Shown here: piece after piece, positions 25,424-33,518 of the stretch
How positions within the stretch are numbered: position 1 is the stretch's first letter
How the letters are laid out: each line of letters begins with the position of its first letter
NCBI RefSeq assembly: GCF_007097385.1
Contig: NZ_VJZS01000005.1
Location: 136,705 to 200,704 of the forward strand
DNA from: Flavobacterium sp. ZT3R18
Lineage (GTDB): Bacteria > Bacteroidota > Bacteroidia > Flavobacteriales > Flavobacteriaceae
Direction: 5' to 3'
Length of the DNA: 64,000 nucleotides
Program-made: the position numbers and the translations under genes
Notes under the pieces: generated by a model
What the model was told of the DNA's origin: nothing
Database searches by the model: none
What the model saw: only the letters and a program-made list of their open reading frames with translations

Positions 25424-26668
25424 ATGATGCTAAAACTATTTAAAGAAAATATCCGAATTGCGATTGGTTCGATCCGAACTCAACTGTTGCGAACGATACT
25501 AACCGTAATGATTATCGCTATTGGCATAACGGCTTTGGTTGGAATTCTAACCGTTGTATCTGCGCTAGAAAATACATTGTCGTCTGATTTTGCTTCTATG
25601 GGATCCAATACTTTCAATATCAATCAATACGAAAACAACTCTCGACGACGTGGCGGAGGCGAACGCGAAATCATAAATCCTATTATTTCCTATCCCGAGG
25701 CGGTGGCTTTTAAGAACAAATACAGTTACCCGCTGACCGAAACATCGCTATCCTTTACCGCAACCACGACTGCCGAAGTAAAATATGAAGCCACCAAAAC
25801 CGATCCCGAAATAAGCGTCTTGGGGGTCGATGAGCATTTTTTGACCAATTCGGGACTCGAAACCAATTCGGGCAGAAACTTTACCAATTTTGACATCTCC
25901 AACAATACCTATACTTGCGTTGTAGGTTCCGATTTTGAAAAAGGAATCCTAAAAGACGTAAACCCCATTGGCAAAACGATTTCGATACGAGGTGCCAAAT
26001 TCAAAGTCATTGGAGTCCTAAAAGAAAAAGGATCCACCTTTGGGAACAGCCAAGATTTAAGGGTTTTGATTCCCATACAAGTCGCCCGTTCCCTCTTTAC
26101 AGCCCCCAACATCAACTACACCATGAGTGTTATGGTTGACAAAAAAGAGCTGCTCGACCAAGCCATCGACAACGCCAATAGTACCATGCGCAGAGTCCGA
26201 AAATTAAGTCCAATAAAAGACAATAATTTCGCCATAGTGCGAAGTGATGATTTGATCAATAAAATCCTAAGCATTACCAAATACCTCGGATTTGCATCAT
26301 GGCTCATCGGGATTATTACCATCTTAGGCTCGTCTATCGCCTTGATGAACATCATGATTGTTTCGGTTACGGAACGCACCCGAGAAATTGGAGTCCGAAA
26401 AGCTTTGGGAGCCAAGAAAACAACCATTGCCTTTCAGTTTTTCATAGAAACATTACTTATTGGGCAATTAGGCGGTTTGGTCGGAATAATTTTCGGAATC
26501 TTAATTGGCTATGGCATATCAACCGCAATCGATTTTGTATTCGTCATTCCGTGGGGAGCGATTATGGCGGCATTTGTAACCAGTTTTATCGTAGCGCTAG
26601 TTTCTGGTTTGTATCCCGCCATAAAATCGGCAAATCTGGATCCTATTGAGGCGTTGCGATATGAATAG
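25424..26668 (+). CDS. MacB/FtsX-type ABC transporter permease
   Basis: This 414-residue membrane protein has one TM helix near residues 20-45, a periplasmic MacB_PCD domain of about 230 residues, and three C-terminal helices. The FtsX motif TERTREIGVRKALGAKK precedes the second helix, and NLDPIEALRYE is the usual end. Such permeases couple with a separate ATPase in efflux, lipoprotein or peptide transport. No ATPase gene is adjacent, so its partner lies elsewhere. A TATTTTCG -7-like sequence lies about 20 bases upstream. Confidence 0.9.
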   Translation: MMLKLFKENIRIAIGSIRTQLLRTILTVMIIAIGITALVGILTVVSALENTLSSDFASMGSNTFNINQYENNSRRRGGGEREIINPIISYPEAVAFKNKYSYPLTETSLSFTATTTAEVKYEATKTDPEISVLGVDEHFLTNSGLETNSGRNFTNFDISNNTYTCVVGSDFEKGILKDVNPIGKTISIRGAKFKVIGVLKEKGSTFGNSQDLRVLIPIQVARSLFTAPNINYTMSVMVDKKELLDQAIDNANSTMRRVRKLSPIKDNNFAIVRSDDLINKILSITKYLGFASWLIGIITILGSSIALMNIMIVSVTERTREIGVRKALGAKKTTIAFQFFIETLLIGQLGGLVGIIFGILIGYGISTAIDFVFVIPWGAIMAAFVTSFIVALVSGLYPAIKSANLDPIEALRYE

Positions 26669-26700
26669 TTTTCAGTCTCAATTTTTAGTTTTTACCTTCA

Positions 26701-26743
26701 GACTTTTGCCTGTCGCCCTTTGCCTTTTGCCCTTCGCCTTTTG
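26701..26743. repeat. CTTTTGCC/CCTTTTGCC short repeat
   Basis: Four or five imperfect copies of CTTTTGCC or CCTTTGCC lie downstream of the ABC permease. A related tract occurs inside prmC at 29581-29613. Confidence 0.5.
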
Positions 26744-26770
26744 AAAAAAAACTGCTTCTAAGAACAATCT

Positions 26771-26884
26771 GGGCGTGACCGCATTAAGGAAAGGGGCAAC
26801 TAGCACGTATGCTACGTTAGCCCCTTTTCTTAATGTGGTCGGGCTATCCACGTTACAAGGTAACTAGCTCCTATCCCTCACGCA
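26771..26884 (+). ncRNA. structured element, family B copy 1
   Basis: A 114-base element. Outer pairing is GGGCGTG with CACGC. A long stem starting GACCGCATTAAGGAAAGGGG pairs along 21 positions (with two G-U pairs) to the sequence ending TTAATGTGGTC. GGGCTATCC follows, then a small hairpin GTTAC-AAG-GTAAC and CTCCTATCCCTCACGCA. Copies at 37541 and 54742 keep the pairing with different bases. It lies in a convergent intergenic region. Confidence 0.65.
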
Positions 26885-26994
26885 AACCCCGTAAAACGAG
26901 AAATTTAGTGTATACAATATCTTTTCTTGAAAATAAAATTCAGGGAAAAGTCGGGAGTTTTGCTTCTAAAAAAAGTAATTGCCATAACCCAAAA

Positions 26995-27450
26995 CTAAAT
27001 GAATTCAGAGTCAACAATTTTTTTGATTTGATTGAGTAAAACATCATTTTTAGTTTCTTTTCCTATTTGCTTTAGAAAAGCGCTATAGGACAAAAATACA
27101 TTTCTAAAAGCGGAATCAATATTCTTGGTATTCTCCTTGCTTTTTCCTTTTGAATACAGTGTCGAAAGCAAGAAACAAACCGTTCGGGTGTACATATTCT
27201 TCGCACTTTTATAATCTTTTAATTCCAAATAAGTATTCGATAAATTGGTGTACGAAATAACCATTATTTGCACCGAAGGAATGAACTTCAGGTTCTGAGA
27301 ACCATTGCTGTTTAACACTTCGGCTCTCGCCAAAGCTTCTAAATACCCCAACAAGGCGAGATCATAAATTCCGTCATTAAAATATTGATTGGCTATCGTT
27401 GTTTTGACTTTCCAGGCCAACTCAACATGTTTTACACAGGCATCACTCAT
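26995..27450 (-). CDS. helical TPR-like protein coupled to sodB
   Basis: This 151-residue protein is all helical with repeated helix pairs: ANQYFNDGIYDLALLGYLEAL and YTNLSNTYLELKDYKSAKNMY have the tetratricopeptide pattern. It lacks a signal peptide and enzyme motifs. Its start overlaps the sodB stop by four bases (ATGA), so translation is coupled. The partner or role is unknown. Confidence 0.75.
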   Translation of the reverse strand: MSDACVKHVELAWKVKTTIANQYFNDGIYDLALLGYLEALARAEVLNSNGSQNLKFIPSVQIMVISYTNLSNTYLELKDYKSAKNMYTRTVCFLLSTLYSKGKSKENTKNIDSAFRNVFLSYSAFLKQIGKETKNDVLLNQIKKIVDSEFI

Positions 27451-28037
27451 TTTTTTAGATTTAGATTAGCAAAATCCCAATTTACAATTTCCCAAAAACC
27501 ATCGATAAACTTGGGTCGTGCGTTTCTATGGTCTATATAATAAGCATGCTCCCAAACATCAAGGGTTAACAAAGGTTTTTTATTATAGAGTAATGGTGTA
27601 TTGGCATCTTTTAAGGCAAGTATTTCCAGTTTTCCGTCTAAGTCTTGCACAAGCCAAGTCCAACCAGAACCAAATAATTTTGTTGCTTTTTCAGAAAATT
27701 CACTTTTAAAATTCTCATAACCCCCAAAATCTCTCGTCAGTAAATCATCTATTAAACCAACCGATTTTCCGCCACTATTGGGACACAAACATTTCCAATA
27801 AAAATCATGGTTAAAGTGCTGTGCAGCATTATTAAACAAAGCCGTTTGATTTTCTTTGGCACTCCAGTCGATAATTTCTTCTATCGATTTCATTTCCAAT
27901 TCCGTATCCTTTATCAGATTATTTAAATTGGTAATATAAGTCAAATGGTGTTTTCCGTGGTGATAGTCAAAACCTTCTTCTGTAATTATTGGTGCTAGTT
28001 CATTTTTTGCATAAGGCAATTCTGGAAGTTGATACAT
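27447..28037 (-). CDS. sodB: iron/manganese superoxide dismutase
   Basis: This 196-residue cytosolic enzyme disproportionates superoxide. The four metal ligands are H26 (YHHGKHH), H77 (NHDFYW), D160 and H164 (DVWEHAYYIDHRN). The segments AAQHFNHDFYW and LFGSGWTWLV fit the iron-type group, but metal choice needs assay. It is the first gene of a two-gene unit with the TPR-like gene and has a -7 element 27 bases upstream. Confidence 0.95.
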   Translation of the reverse strand: MYQLPELPYAKNELAPIITEEGFDYHHGKHHLTYITNLNNLIKDTELEMKSIEEIIDWSAKENQTALFNNAAQHFNHDFYWKCLCPNSGGKSVGLIDDLLTRDFGGYENFKSEFSEKATKLFGSGWTWLVQDLDGKLEILALKDANTPLLYNKKPLLTLDVWEHAYYIDHRNARPKFIDGFWEIVNWDFANLNLKK

Positions 28038-28064
28038 AGTCGTTATTTTTAAAATTTAGATTTA

Positions 28065-28072
28065 CAAAAATA
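28065..28072 (-). promoter_or_regulatory. -7 promoter element for sodB
   Basis: The minus strand reads TATTTTTG, matching TAnnTTTG, 27 bases before the sodB ATG. Confidence 0.55.
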
Positions 28073-28200
28073 TAAATTTAGTTTAGACTAAAAAATATTT
28101 TAGACGTGTTTTTTTATTATAGCCTATGTGCTAAGCAAAAGCTAACCGACTATGGTATAATGTAATTAAGTTAACAAATAAGTAAATTATGTTTATACCT

Positions 28201-28260
28201 AAACAGGTTAAAAAAAAACCTGTTAGGAAACGCTATCCAAACAGTTTTTTTTAACCTGTT
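28201..28260. repeat. inverted-repeat element in the sodB-GNAT spacer
   Basis: AAACAGGTTAAAAAAAA (28201-28217) is mirrored by TTTTTTTTAACCTGTT (28245-28260). The left arm can also fold on itself (AACAGGTT with AACCTGTT). Two alternative hairpins are therefore possible. The rest of the 500-base spacer between sodB and the GNAT gene is AT-rich with no gene I can support. Confidence 0.5.
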
Positions 28261-28461
28261 AGCTATCAACTATTAACTTGATAATATTTGGACTATGACA
28301 CACACGCTGACTACACAAAACAAATTCACAATCAAACTGATAAAGTAACAATCTAATTATTTTGTCGTTTTCATAATTCTAGAAATAATCTTTAATTCAC
28401 ATAAATCTTTATAAAAAAAGTTGGGAGACTCTTATTTATGTTTAACGTTTTTAAGAAACAT

Positions 28462-28493
28462 AAAAAAAGCGCAAAAGTCGGAAGACATTGCGC
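28462..28493 (-). terminator. terminator after the GNAT gene
   Basis: GCGCAA and TTGCGC pair on the minus strand around a 13-base loop, followed by seven T. Confidence 0.7.
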
Positions 28494-28538
28494 AGCGTAA
28501 GTAAACCTATTAATAAGACAAGACGGTCTTTAACCAAC

Positions 28539-28997
28539 TCATAAATTTATTTTATAAAATACATCGTCAACAGGATTATTAACAAAATCAGTCGGCAATG
28601 CATTTTTACTTATTTTTTGAAATCCATTTTTTTCATAAAATTTATGAGCTGCTTTAAATTGATCCATTGTTCCGAGATAAATATAATTTATGTTTTCATC
28701 CTTACACCAATCAAATGCTTTTTGCATCAGCAAACTAGACACACCAAATTCTCTTCCACGAAAAGTTTTCTTTACAAACATTCTTTTCAAAACGGCATTT
28801 CTATTTTTTATTTTTAGAATACCAATAGTTCCAATTACTTCATCGCCTTTGAGTGCGACCCAGTATTCATCAATTAATTTGGCTGTTATTGCTGCGCTTT
28901 GGTTAGAAATAGGAATGTCAAATTCATTGGCAATTTCACTTAACATTTTGTCGATATCATTTTGATTATCGTTACTATATACTTTTATTTCAATCAT
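28539..28997 (-). CDS. GNAT-family N-acetyltransferase
   Basis: From ATG 28997 the protein has 152 residues. The GNAT fold is visible: WVALKGDEVIGTIGIL (strands 2-3), KRMFVKKTFRGREFGVSSLLMQKAF, the acetyl-CoA loop, and AAHKFYEKNGFQKI (strand 6-7 motif). Substrate is unknown. The longer frame begins with a TTG and is less likely. A hairpin terminator follows the stop. Confidence 0.85.
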   Translation of the reverse strand: MIEIKVYSNDNQNDIDKMLSEIANEFDIPISNQSAAITAKLIDEYWVALKGDEVIGTIGILKIKNRNAVLKRMFVKKTFRGREFGVSSLLMQKAFDWCKDENINYIYLGTMDQFKAAHKFYEKNGFQKISKNALPTDFVNNPVDDVFYKINL

Positions 28998-29043
28998 TTG
29001 TCTCAAGGTTTCTTGGTTATATGTTTGCAGCTAACTATCTGAA

Positions 29044-29931
29044 TTATTTATTAAGGAATCTGCCTTCTCCCCTCATCATCCTATCATTCCCATAAATATC
29101 TTTCCGTAATTCGATATCCATAAAATCCATCCCTTCCAATAAATCAACCATTTCCCTCCCTAAATATTGGTTGATTTCAAAATACAATTGTCCTGAATTG
29201 GATAGGTTCTTCTGAGCCAACTCCCCAATTTTTCTATAAAAAATCAAGGCATCATGATCCTCCACAAAAAGAGCCAAATGAGGTTCATGCTCCAAGACAT
29301 TTTTCTTTATTTCCTCTTTTTCTAGATTCCGAACATAGGGCGGATTCGAAACAATAATATCAAACTCTTGTTCTAACCCTTCGACTGTGCTCAGGGAGAC
29401 CACTTCAAGAATATTTTGCGCTATAAACGTAACATTTACTTCATTGAGAATCGCATTTTTTTTGGCAGTAGCCAAAGCTTTTTCAGAGACATCAATCGCA
29501 AAAACCTTAGCATTCGGAAGATTTTTTGCCAACGAAATGGCAATGCACCCGCTTCCTGTCCCAATATCTAGAATTTTTATATTTTGCCTTTTGCCTTTTG
29601 TCTTTTGCCTTTCTAAAATCCAATCTACTAATTCTTCTGTTTCGGGTCTCGGAATCAGAACATTTTCATTCACTTCAAAATCCAATCCATAAAAACTCGT
29701 TTTCCCCAACAAATACTGAATCGGAATCTCCATTTTTAATTGTTCCAAAATCGCGTTCCAAACCTTGATTGCTGATGCCGAAAAAACCAAATCAGGTTGC
29801 AAAGCCAAATCGATTCTTTTTAATTGTTGCTTTTCTTCTAATATCAAATAGAAAAAACTCTCCGCTTCACCTGCATCATACATCGAAGTAAGTTCTTGAA
29901 TAAATTGAGTTCTGTATTCTTTTATTTTCAT
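29044..29931 (-). CDS. prmC: peptide chain release factor N5-glutamine methyltransferase
   Basis: This 295-residue methyltransferase modifies the GGQ glutamine of release factors. The N-terminal helical domain with PIQYLLGKTSFYG (about 74) leads to the SAM motif ILDIGTGSGCIAISLAK (about 120-136) and the catalytic NPPY (about 196). Two segments look like dispersed DNA repeats read in frame: RQKTKGKRQN (108-117, DNA 29581-29613) and VSLSTVEGLEQ (about 178-188, DNA 29371-29400). Both are in surface linkers, so the protein may still work. ATG 29931 is preferred over a TTG 12 bases upstream. Confidence 0.93.
   Translation of the reverse strand: MKIKEYRTQFIQELTSMYDAGEAESFFYLILEEKQQLKRIDLALQPDLVFSASAIKVWNAILEQLKMEIPIQYLLGKTSFYGLDFEVNENVLIPRPETEELVDWILERQKTKGKRQNIKILDIGTGSGCIAISLAKNLPNAKVFAIDVSEKALATAKKNAILNEVNVTFIAQNILEVVSLSTVEGLEQEFDIIVSNPPYVRNLEKEEIKKNVLEHEPHLALFVEDHDALIFYRKIGELAQKNLSNSGQLYFEINQYLGREMVDLLEGMDFMDIELRKDIYGNDRMMRGEGRFLNK
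29371..29400 (-). repeat. dispersed repeat inside prmC (CCTTCGACTGTGCTCAGGGA type)
   Basis: The core CCTTCGACTGTGCTCAGGGA resembles a dispersed palindromic repeat common between Bacteroidota genes. A degraded relative, CCTGAGCTAAGCCGAAG, lies at 43677-43693. Here it is read in frame within prmC. Confidence 0.55.
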
Positions 29932-29994
29932 GTTTTTTTCCAAATAGGAATATTTTTTATTTTTTCAGCTTTCAGTCATAAATCTGAAATCAAT

Positions 29995-30010
29995 CCCGAT
30001 AGCTATCGGG
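29995..30010. repeat. CCCGATAGCTATCGGG palindrome
   Basis: A 16-base perfect palindrome, also found at 36742-36757 and 49066-49081, with degenerate forms at 43743-43770. Confidence 0.8.
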
Positions 30011-30031
30011 ACGTTAATCAAAAATCTAAAA

Positions 30032-30517
30032 TCATAATTCTTTCAGCATCCAAACCGGACAACTTGTATGCCCTGTACTTCCCATTGGAGAACAAATATT
30101 TTCGAAACCTACTTTCCTATACAACTTTTGGGCATCGAGCATAAAAGGCATGGTTTCCAGATAACATTTTTCGAAACCAAAATCACGGGCACTTTGCAAA
30201 CATCGCTCCATCATCTGGCTACCTATTCCCTGTCCGCGGGTTTCTGGCAGAAAATACATTTTTTGCAATTCGCAATACATTTCGGCTTCGTTTGCCAGTG
30301 GCGCCACTCCTGCCCCACCAATAATACGCCCCTCTTTTTCGACTACAAAATAAGCAGATCTTGGTTTATTGTATTCCTCAAACATCAAATCAAGATACGG
30401 GTCTTCATAAGCCGTTCCTACTTTCGGAATGTTCAATTCATCAAAAACGGATCGTATTAATTGAGCAACCGATTGATTGTCTTCTTTCTGTATTTTTCTA
30501 ATTATCCAATTATCCAT
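30032..30517 (-). CDS. GNAT-family N-acetyltransferase
   Basis: From ATG 30517 the protein has 161 residues. It shows the acetyl-CoA loop LPETRGQGIGSQMMERCLQ (about 92-110) and CYLETMPFMLDAQKLYRKVGFE near 120-141, with C-terminal SGHTSCPVWM-like end typical of a Bacteroidota GNAT subgroup. Substrate unknown. The longer frame runs through the promoter at 30545-30552, so I reject it. Confidence 0.88.
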   Translation of the reverse strand: MDNWIIRKIQKEDNQSVAQLIRSVFDELNIPKVGTAYEDPYLDLMFEEYNKPRSAYFVVEKEGRIIGGAGVAPLANEAEMYCELQKMYFLPETRGQGIGSQMMERCLQSARDFGFEKCYLETMPFMLDAQKLYRKVGFENICSPMGSTGHTSCPVWMLKEL

Positions 30518-30544
30518 GACGTACACTATTATTAATTCTAACCG

Positions 30545-30552
30545 CAAAAATA
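30545..30552 (-). promoter_or_regulatory. -7 promoter element for the GNAT gene at 30517
   Basis: The minus strand reads TATTTTTG, 27 bases before the ATG. Confidence 0.55.
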
Positions 30553-30650
30553 GAGATTGTAAATGGTAAAACATCCAAAGCAAAGCATTCACTTAAAAAA
30601 AACTACTTCTTAATCTATAAAGAAACTTATGCTTCAATATTTTTACTTTT

Positions 30651-30711
30651 AAATCTGCCAAATCTGCGTAAAAAAATTGGCACGCAGATTCCGCAGATTT
30701 TCGCAGATTTA
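30651..30711. repeat. CGCAGATT short dispersed repeat cluster
   Basis: The words AATCTGC and GCAGATT recur five times in both orientations (AAATCTGCC, AAATCTGCG, CGCAGATTCC, CGCAGATTTT, CGCAGATTTA), giving several alternative small hairpins. Confidence 0.6.
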
Positions 30712-30863
30712 AAATTCTAGTATACTGACACAACTATTTATTACTTAATCCTATAATAAACAGCAATTTTAACTTACATTCCTTTTAAACCGATATTAAA
30801 AAAACACTCCCGACCCCCGATCCCGACGCTTCGAGCGTATAGATCGTGATGAAAAGGTTTACC

Positions 30864-30934
30864 ATATAAGAAATATAAGAACAGATAAGTTATTGCTTTT
30901 TCATCCAGCTTAAATGACCTTATATTTCTTATAT
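30864..30934. repeat. 16-bp perfect inverted repeat upstream of ribD
   Basis: ATATAAGAAATATAAG (30864-30879) pairs exactly with CTTATATTTCTTATAT (30919-30934). The remaining part of the 540-base gap between the GNAT and ribD genes holds no supportable gene. Confidence 0.6.
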
Positions 30935-31049
30935 AGTTAAAATTAAATGCTGTTTCTTTTAGAATACAGCCCTATTGAATTAAAAGCGAATAAGCTACAT
31001 CCTAAGTTTAAAACTAGCCCTTAAGCTTCGGAGCTAATTCCAAAATTAC

Positions 31050-31057
31050 TACTTTTG
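31050..31057 (+). promoter_or_regulatory. -7 promoter element for ribD
   Basis: TACTTTTG matches TAnnTTTG and ends only four bases before the GTG start at 31062, so the transcript may be leaderless or use the ATG at 31083. Confidence 0.55.
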
Positions 31058-31061
31058 CAAA

Positions 31062-32105
31062 GTGAAGATACATGAAAAATACATGAGCCGTTGCATAGCC
31101 TTAGCCAAAAACGGACTAGGAACCACCTACCCCAATCCCATGGTTGGGAGCGTCATTGTTTATGATGGAAAAATCATAGGCGAAGGGTGGCATAAAAAAG
31201 CAGGAGAACCCCATGCCGAGGTCAATGCCGTAAATTCGGTACAAGATAAATCATTGCTAAAAAAAGCGACTATTTATGTGAGCTTGGAACCGTGTAGCCA
31301 TTTTGGAAAAACACCGCCTTGCTGCGATTTGATTATAAAAAATAAAATTCCAAATGTAGTTATAGGCACCGTAGATCCCAACATCAAAGTGGCGGGAAAC
31401 GGAATCAAAAAACTAATCGAAGCAGGGATTCATGTTACTATTGGTGTACTTGAAGACGAATGCAACGAACTCAACAAACGTTTTTTTACTTTTCATCAAA
31501 AGAAGAGACCTTATATTATATTAAAATGGGCCGAAAGCCAAGATGCATTTATTGCCCCTCTTGAAAAATCTGAAAAAAAACCAGTTTGGATTACCAATGC
31601 CTATTCCAGACAATTGGTTCATAAATGGAGAACCGAGGAACAAGCCATTCTGGTGGGAACGCGAACTGTTATTGATGACAACCCAAAACTGAATGCGAGA
31701 GATTGGCACGGTAACAACCCCGTCCGATTAGTATTGGATCAAAACAATCGCATTCCAGAAGAAAACGCTGTTTTTGACAATCAAATTAAAACTATTGTAT
31801 TTACCAAGTCAACAAATGCAGTCAACAAAGAAAACACTATCTTTGAAGTAATTGATTTTAAACAAAATGTAGCGACCCAAATCGTAGAAGTCTTATTCCA
31901 ACATCAAATTCAATCGGTTATTATTGAAGGTGGCCTTCAAACGTTGCAGACCTTTATCGATGCCAATCTTTGGGATGAAGCTCGACTATTTATTGGGAAA
32001 TTGACATTTGGCAATGGAACAAAAGCCCCACAAATCTCAAAATCAATCTACGAAAAAAACGCAATCAGCGATGATGAACTTATAATAGCTAGAAACCATG
32101 ATTAA
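31062..32105 (+). CDS. ribD: bifunctional riboflavin deaminase/reductase
   Basis: This 347-residue enzyme makes two successive steps of riboflavin synthesis. The N-terminal deaminase has the zinc motifs HAEVNAV (about 50) and PCSHFGKTPPCC (about 76-87). The C-terminal reductase begins near RPYIILKWAESQD (about 150) and includes VIIEGGLQTLQTF near 285. The GTG start keeps the conserved MKIHEKYMSRC N-terminus. It overlaps the next gene by eight bases. ribH lies elsewhere in this window, not in the same operon. Confidence 0.95.
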   Translation: MKIHEKYMSRCIALAKNGLGTTYPNPMVGSVIVYDGKIIGEGWHKKAGEPHAEVNAVNSVQDKSLLKKATIYVSLEPCSHFGKTPPCCDLIIKNKIPNVVIGTVDPNIKVAGNGIKKLIEAGIHVTIGVLEDECNELNKRFFTFHQKKRPYIILKWAESQDAFIAPLEKSEKKPVWITNAYSRQLVHKWRTEEQAILVGTRTVIDDNPKLNARDWHGNNPVRLVLDQNNRIPEENAVFDNQIKTIVFTKSTNAVNKENTIFEVIDFKQNVATQIVEVLFQHQIQSVIIEGGLQTLQTFIDANLWDEARLFIGKLTFGNGTKAPQISKSIYEKNAISDDELIIARNHD

Positions 32106-32703
32106 TACTATTATTTTTGACTTTGGAGATGTATTCATCAACTTAGACAAGCAAGCCTCTATGGATGGCTTAAAAGATCTCGGCATATCCCATTGGAATG
32201 AAGACTTAGACCAACTGAACTTACACTATGAAGTAGGAGCTATTTCTGGAGAAGAGTTTTTGTCTGGAATTCAAAAACATACTTCCAATGCATCCATCGA
32301 AGACATTTCGAAAGCTTGGAATGCCATACTGCTTGACTTCCCACTGTACCGATTAGAATTCCTTCAAATGCTTTCCAAAAAATACCGATTGTTTTTATTA
32401 AGCAATACCGATGCTATTCACATTGAAACTTTCGAACAAAAATTCGGAATTTCTTTTTACAGTGCTTTCTACCAATGTTTTGAAAAAATTTATTTTTCTT
32501 ATGAAATTGGAATGAGAAAACCCAATGCCGAAACGTACAACTATGTACTCGATCAAAACGGACTACAAGCCAAACAAACCTTATTTATAGATGATAAAAA
32601 AGAAAATACTGATGCAGCATCAGAGCTCGGCTTTCAAGTATGGAATCTACAGGTTGGAAAAGAAGACGTGGTTGATTTGTTTGATAAAAAAATTATTCAA
32701 TAA
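32098..32703 (+). CDS. HAD-superfamily hydrolase (YihX-like)
   Basis: This 201-residue HAD phosphatase has nucleophile D8 in IIFDFGDVF, motif II LLSNTDAIH (about 99-107), the motif III lysine in GMRKPNAETYNYVL (about 139-152) and motif IV LFIDDKKENTDAA (about 163-175). The cap is a short helical type. Such enzymes act on small sugar or nucleotide phosphates. The eight-base overlap with ribD hints that it may provide the dephosphorylation step of riboflavin synthesis, but this is inference. Confidence 0.88.
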   Translation: MINTIIFDFGDVFINLDKQASMDGLKDLGISHWNEDLDQLNLHYEVGAISGEEFLSGIQKHTSNASIEDISKAWNAILLDFPLYRLEFLQMLSKKYRLFLLSNTDAIHIETFEQKFGISFYSAFYQCFEKIYFSYEIGMRKPNAETYNYVLDQNGLQAKQTLFIDDKKENTDAASELGFQVWNLQVGKEDVVDLFDKKIIQ

Positions 32704-32862
32704 CAATATCAATGGCAAAATTCAATTTCAATATCAATGGCAATGAAAAAATAAAAAAAATAAAACTCACTAGCCTCCTAGTATTTAAATTTTAAATTGA
32801 TTTTTAATTTCAAATTGATTTTTGCCATTGAAATTGATATTGCCATTGATTTTAGCCATTGA
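32704..32862. repeat. imperfect long inverted repeat of TGCCATTGA/CAATATCAATGG words
   Basis: The left part repeats CAATATCAATGGCAA twice, and the right part carries its complements TTGCCATTGA, TTGATATTGCCATTGA and AGCCATTGA. It fills the space between the HAD and YigZ genes and reaches the YigZ start codon. Confidence 0.6.
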
Positions 32863-32864
32863 AC

Positions 32865-33488
32865 ATGAAAGACACCTACAATACCATTGCACTTCCCTCT
32901 GAAGAAACCCTTTTCAAAGAAAAAAACAGCAAATTCTTCGGTTATGCTTTTCCAATTGAGTTGGAGGATGAAGTAAAACCCATTATCGAAACCTTAAAAA
33001 AGCAACACCCCAACGCTGGTCATCACTGTTATGCCTATCAAATAGGCACTGAAACCATTCAATACAGAGCCAATGATGACGGAGAGCCAAGCAATACCGC
33101 AGGCACCCCTATTTATGGCCAAATACAATCTTTTGGACTTACCAACGTTCTTGTAGTGGTGGTTCGAATTTTTGGTGGCGTAAAACTGGGAGTGGGCGGA
33201 TTAATTTCGGCGTACAAAACATCAGCACAAATTACCTTGGAATCTTCTGAAATCATCGAAAAAACAATTGATATTCATTTTCAAATTTCGTTTGACTATA
33301 AAAACATGAACAAAGTCATGCGCGTGATCAAAGAAAAAAAATTAGATATTGTATCCCAAGAAATGGAAATAAATGAAGATACCAATTTACCCATTGGCAA
33401 AATTGTAATAAAAACCAGAAAAAAAAATGCCGAAATGGTATTCGACATTTTTAAATCTTTGTTTGAAATTGACATAATAAAACTATAA
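32865..33488 (+). CDS. YigZ/IMPACT-family protein
   Basis: From ATG 32865 the protein has 207 residues. The IMPACT domain is clear: EKNSKFFGYAFPI, HHCYAYQIG (about 54-62), RANDDGEPSNTAGTPI (about 68-83) and VVRIFGGVKLGVGGLISAY (about 103-121), then a C-terminal DUF1949-like ferredoxin fold. In eukaryotes IMPACT regulates translation; the bacterial role is uncertain. I moved the start from a TTG two codons upstream because that lies in a repeat. Confidence 0.92.
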   Translation: MKDTYNTIALPSEETLFKEKNSKFFGYAFPIELEDEVKPIIETLKKQHPNAGHHCYAYQIGTETIQYRANDDGEPSNTAGTPIYGQIQSFGLTNVLVVVVRIFGGVKLGVGGLISAYKTSAQITLESSEIIEKTIDIHFQISFDYKNMNKVMRVIKEKKLDIVSQEMEINEDTNLPIGKIVIKTRKKNAEMVFDIFKSLFEIDIIKL

Positions 33489-33518
33489 ATTCTCATTAAA
33501 AAGAACTCCTTTTGATTA

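Noticed and set aside
26299..26649. Open frame of 116 codons inside the ABC permease gene
   Set aside because: It overlaps the conserved FtsX domain in another frame, with no recognisable sequence.
31062..32703. FMN riboswitch before ribD
   Set aside because: The promoter element is only a few bases from the start codon, leaving no space for an RFN element, and none of its conserved sequence is seen upstream.
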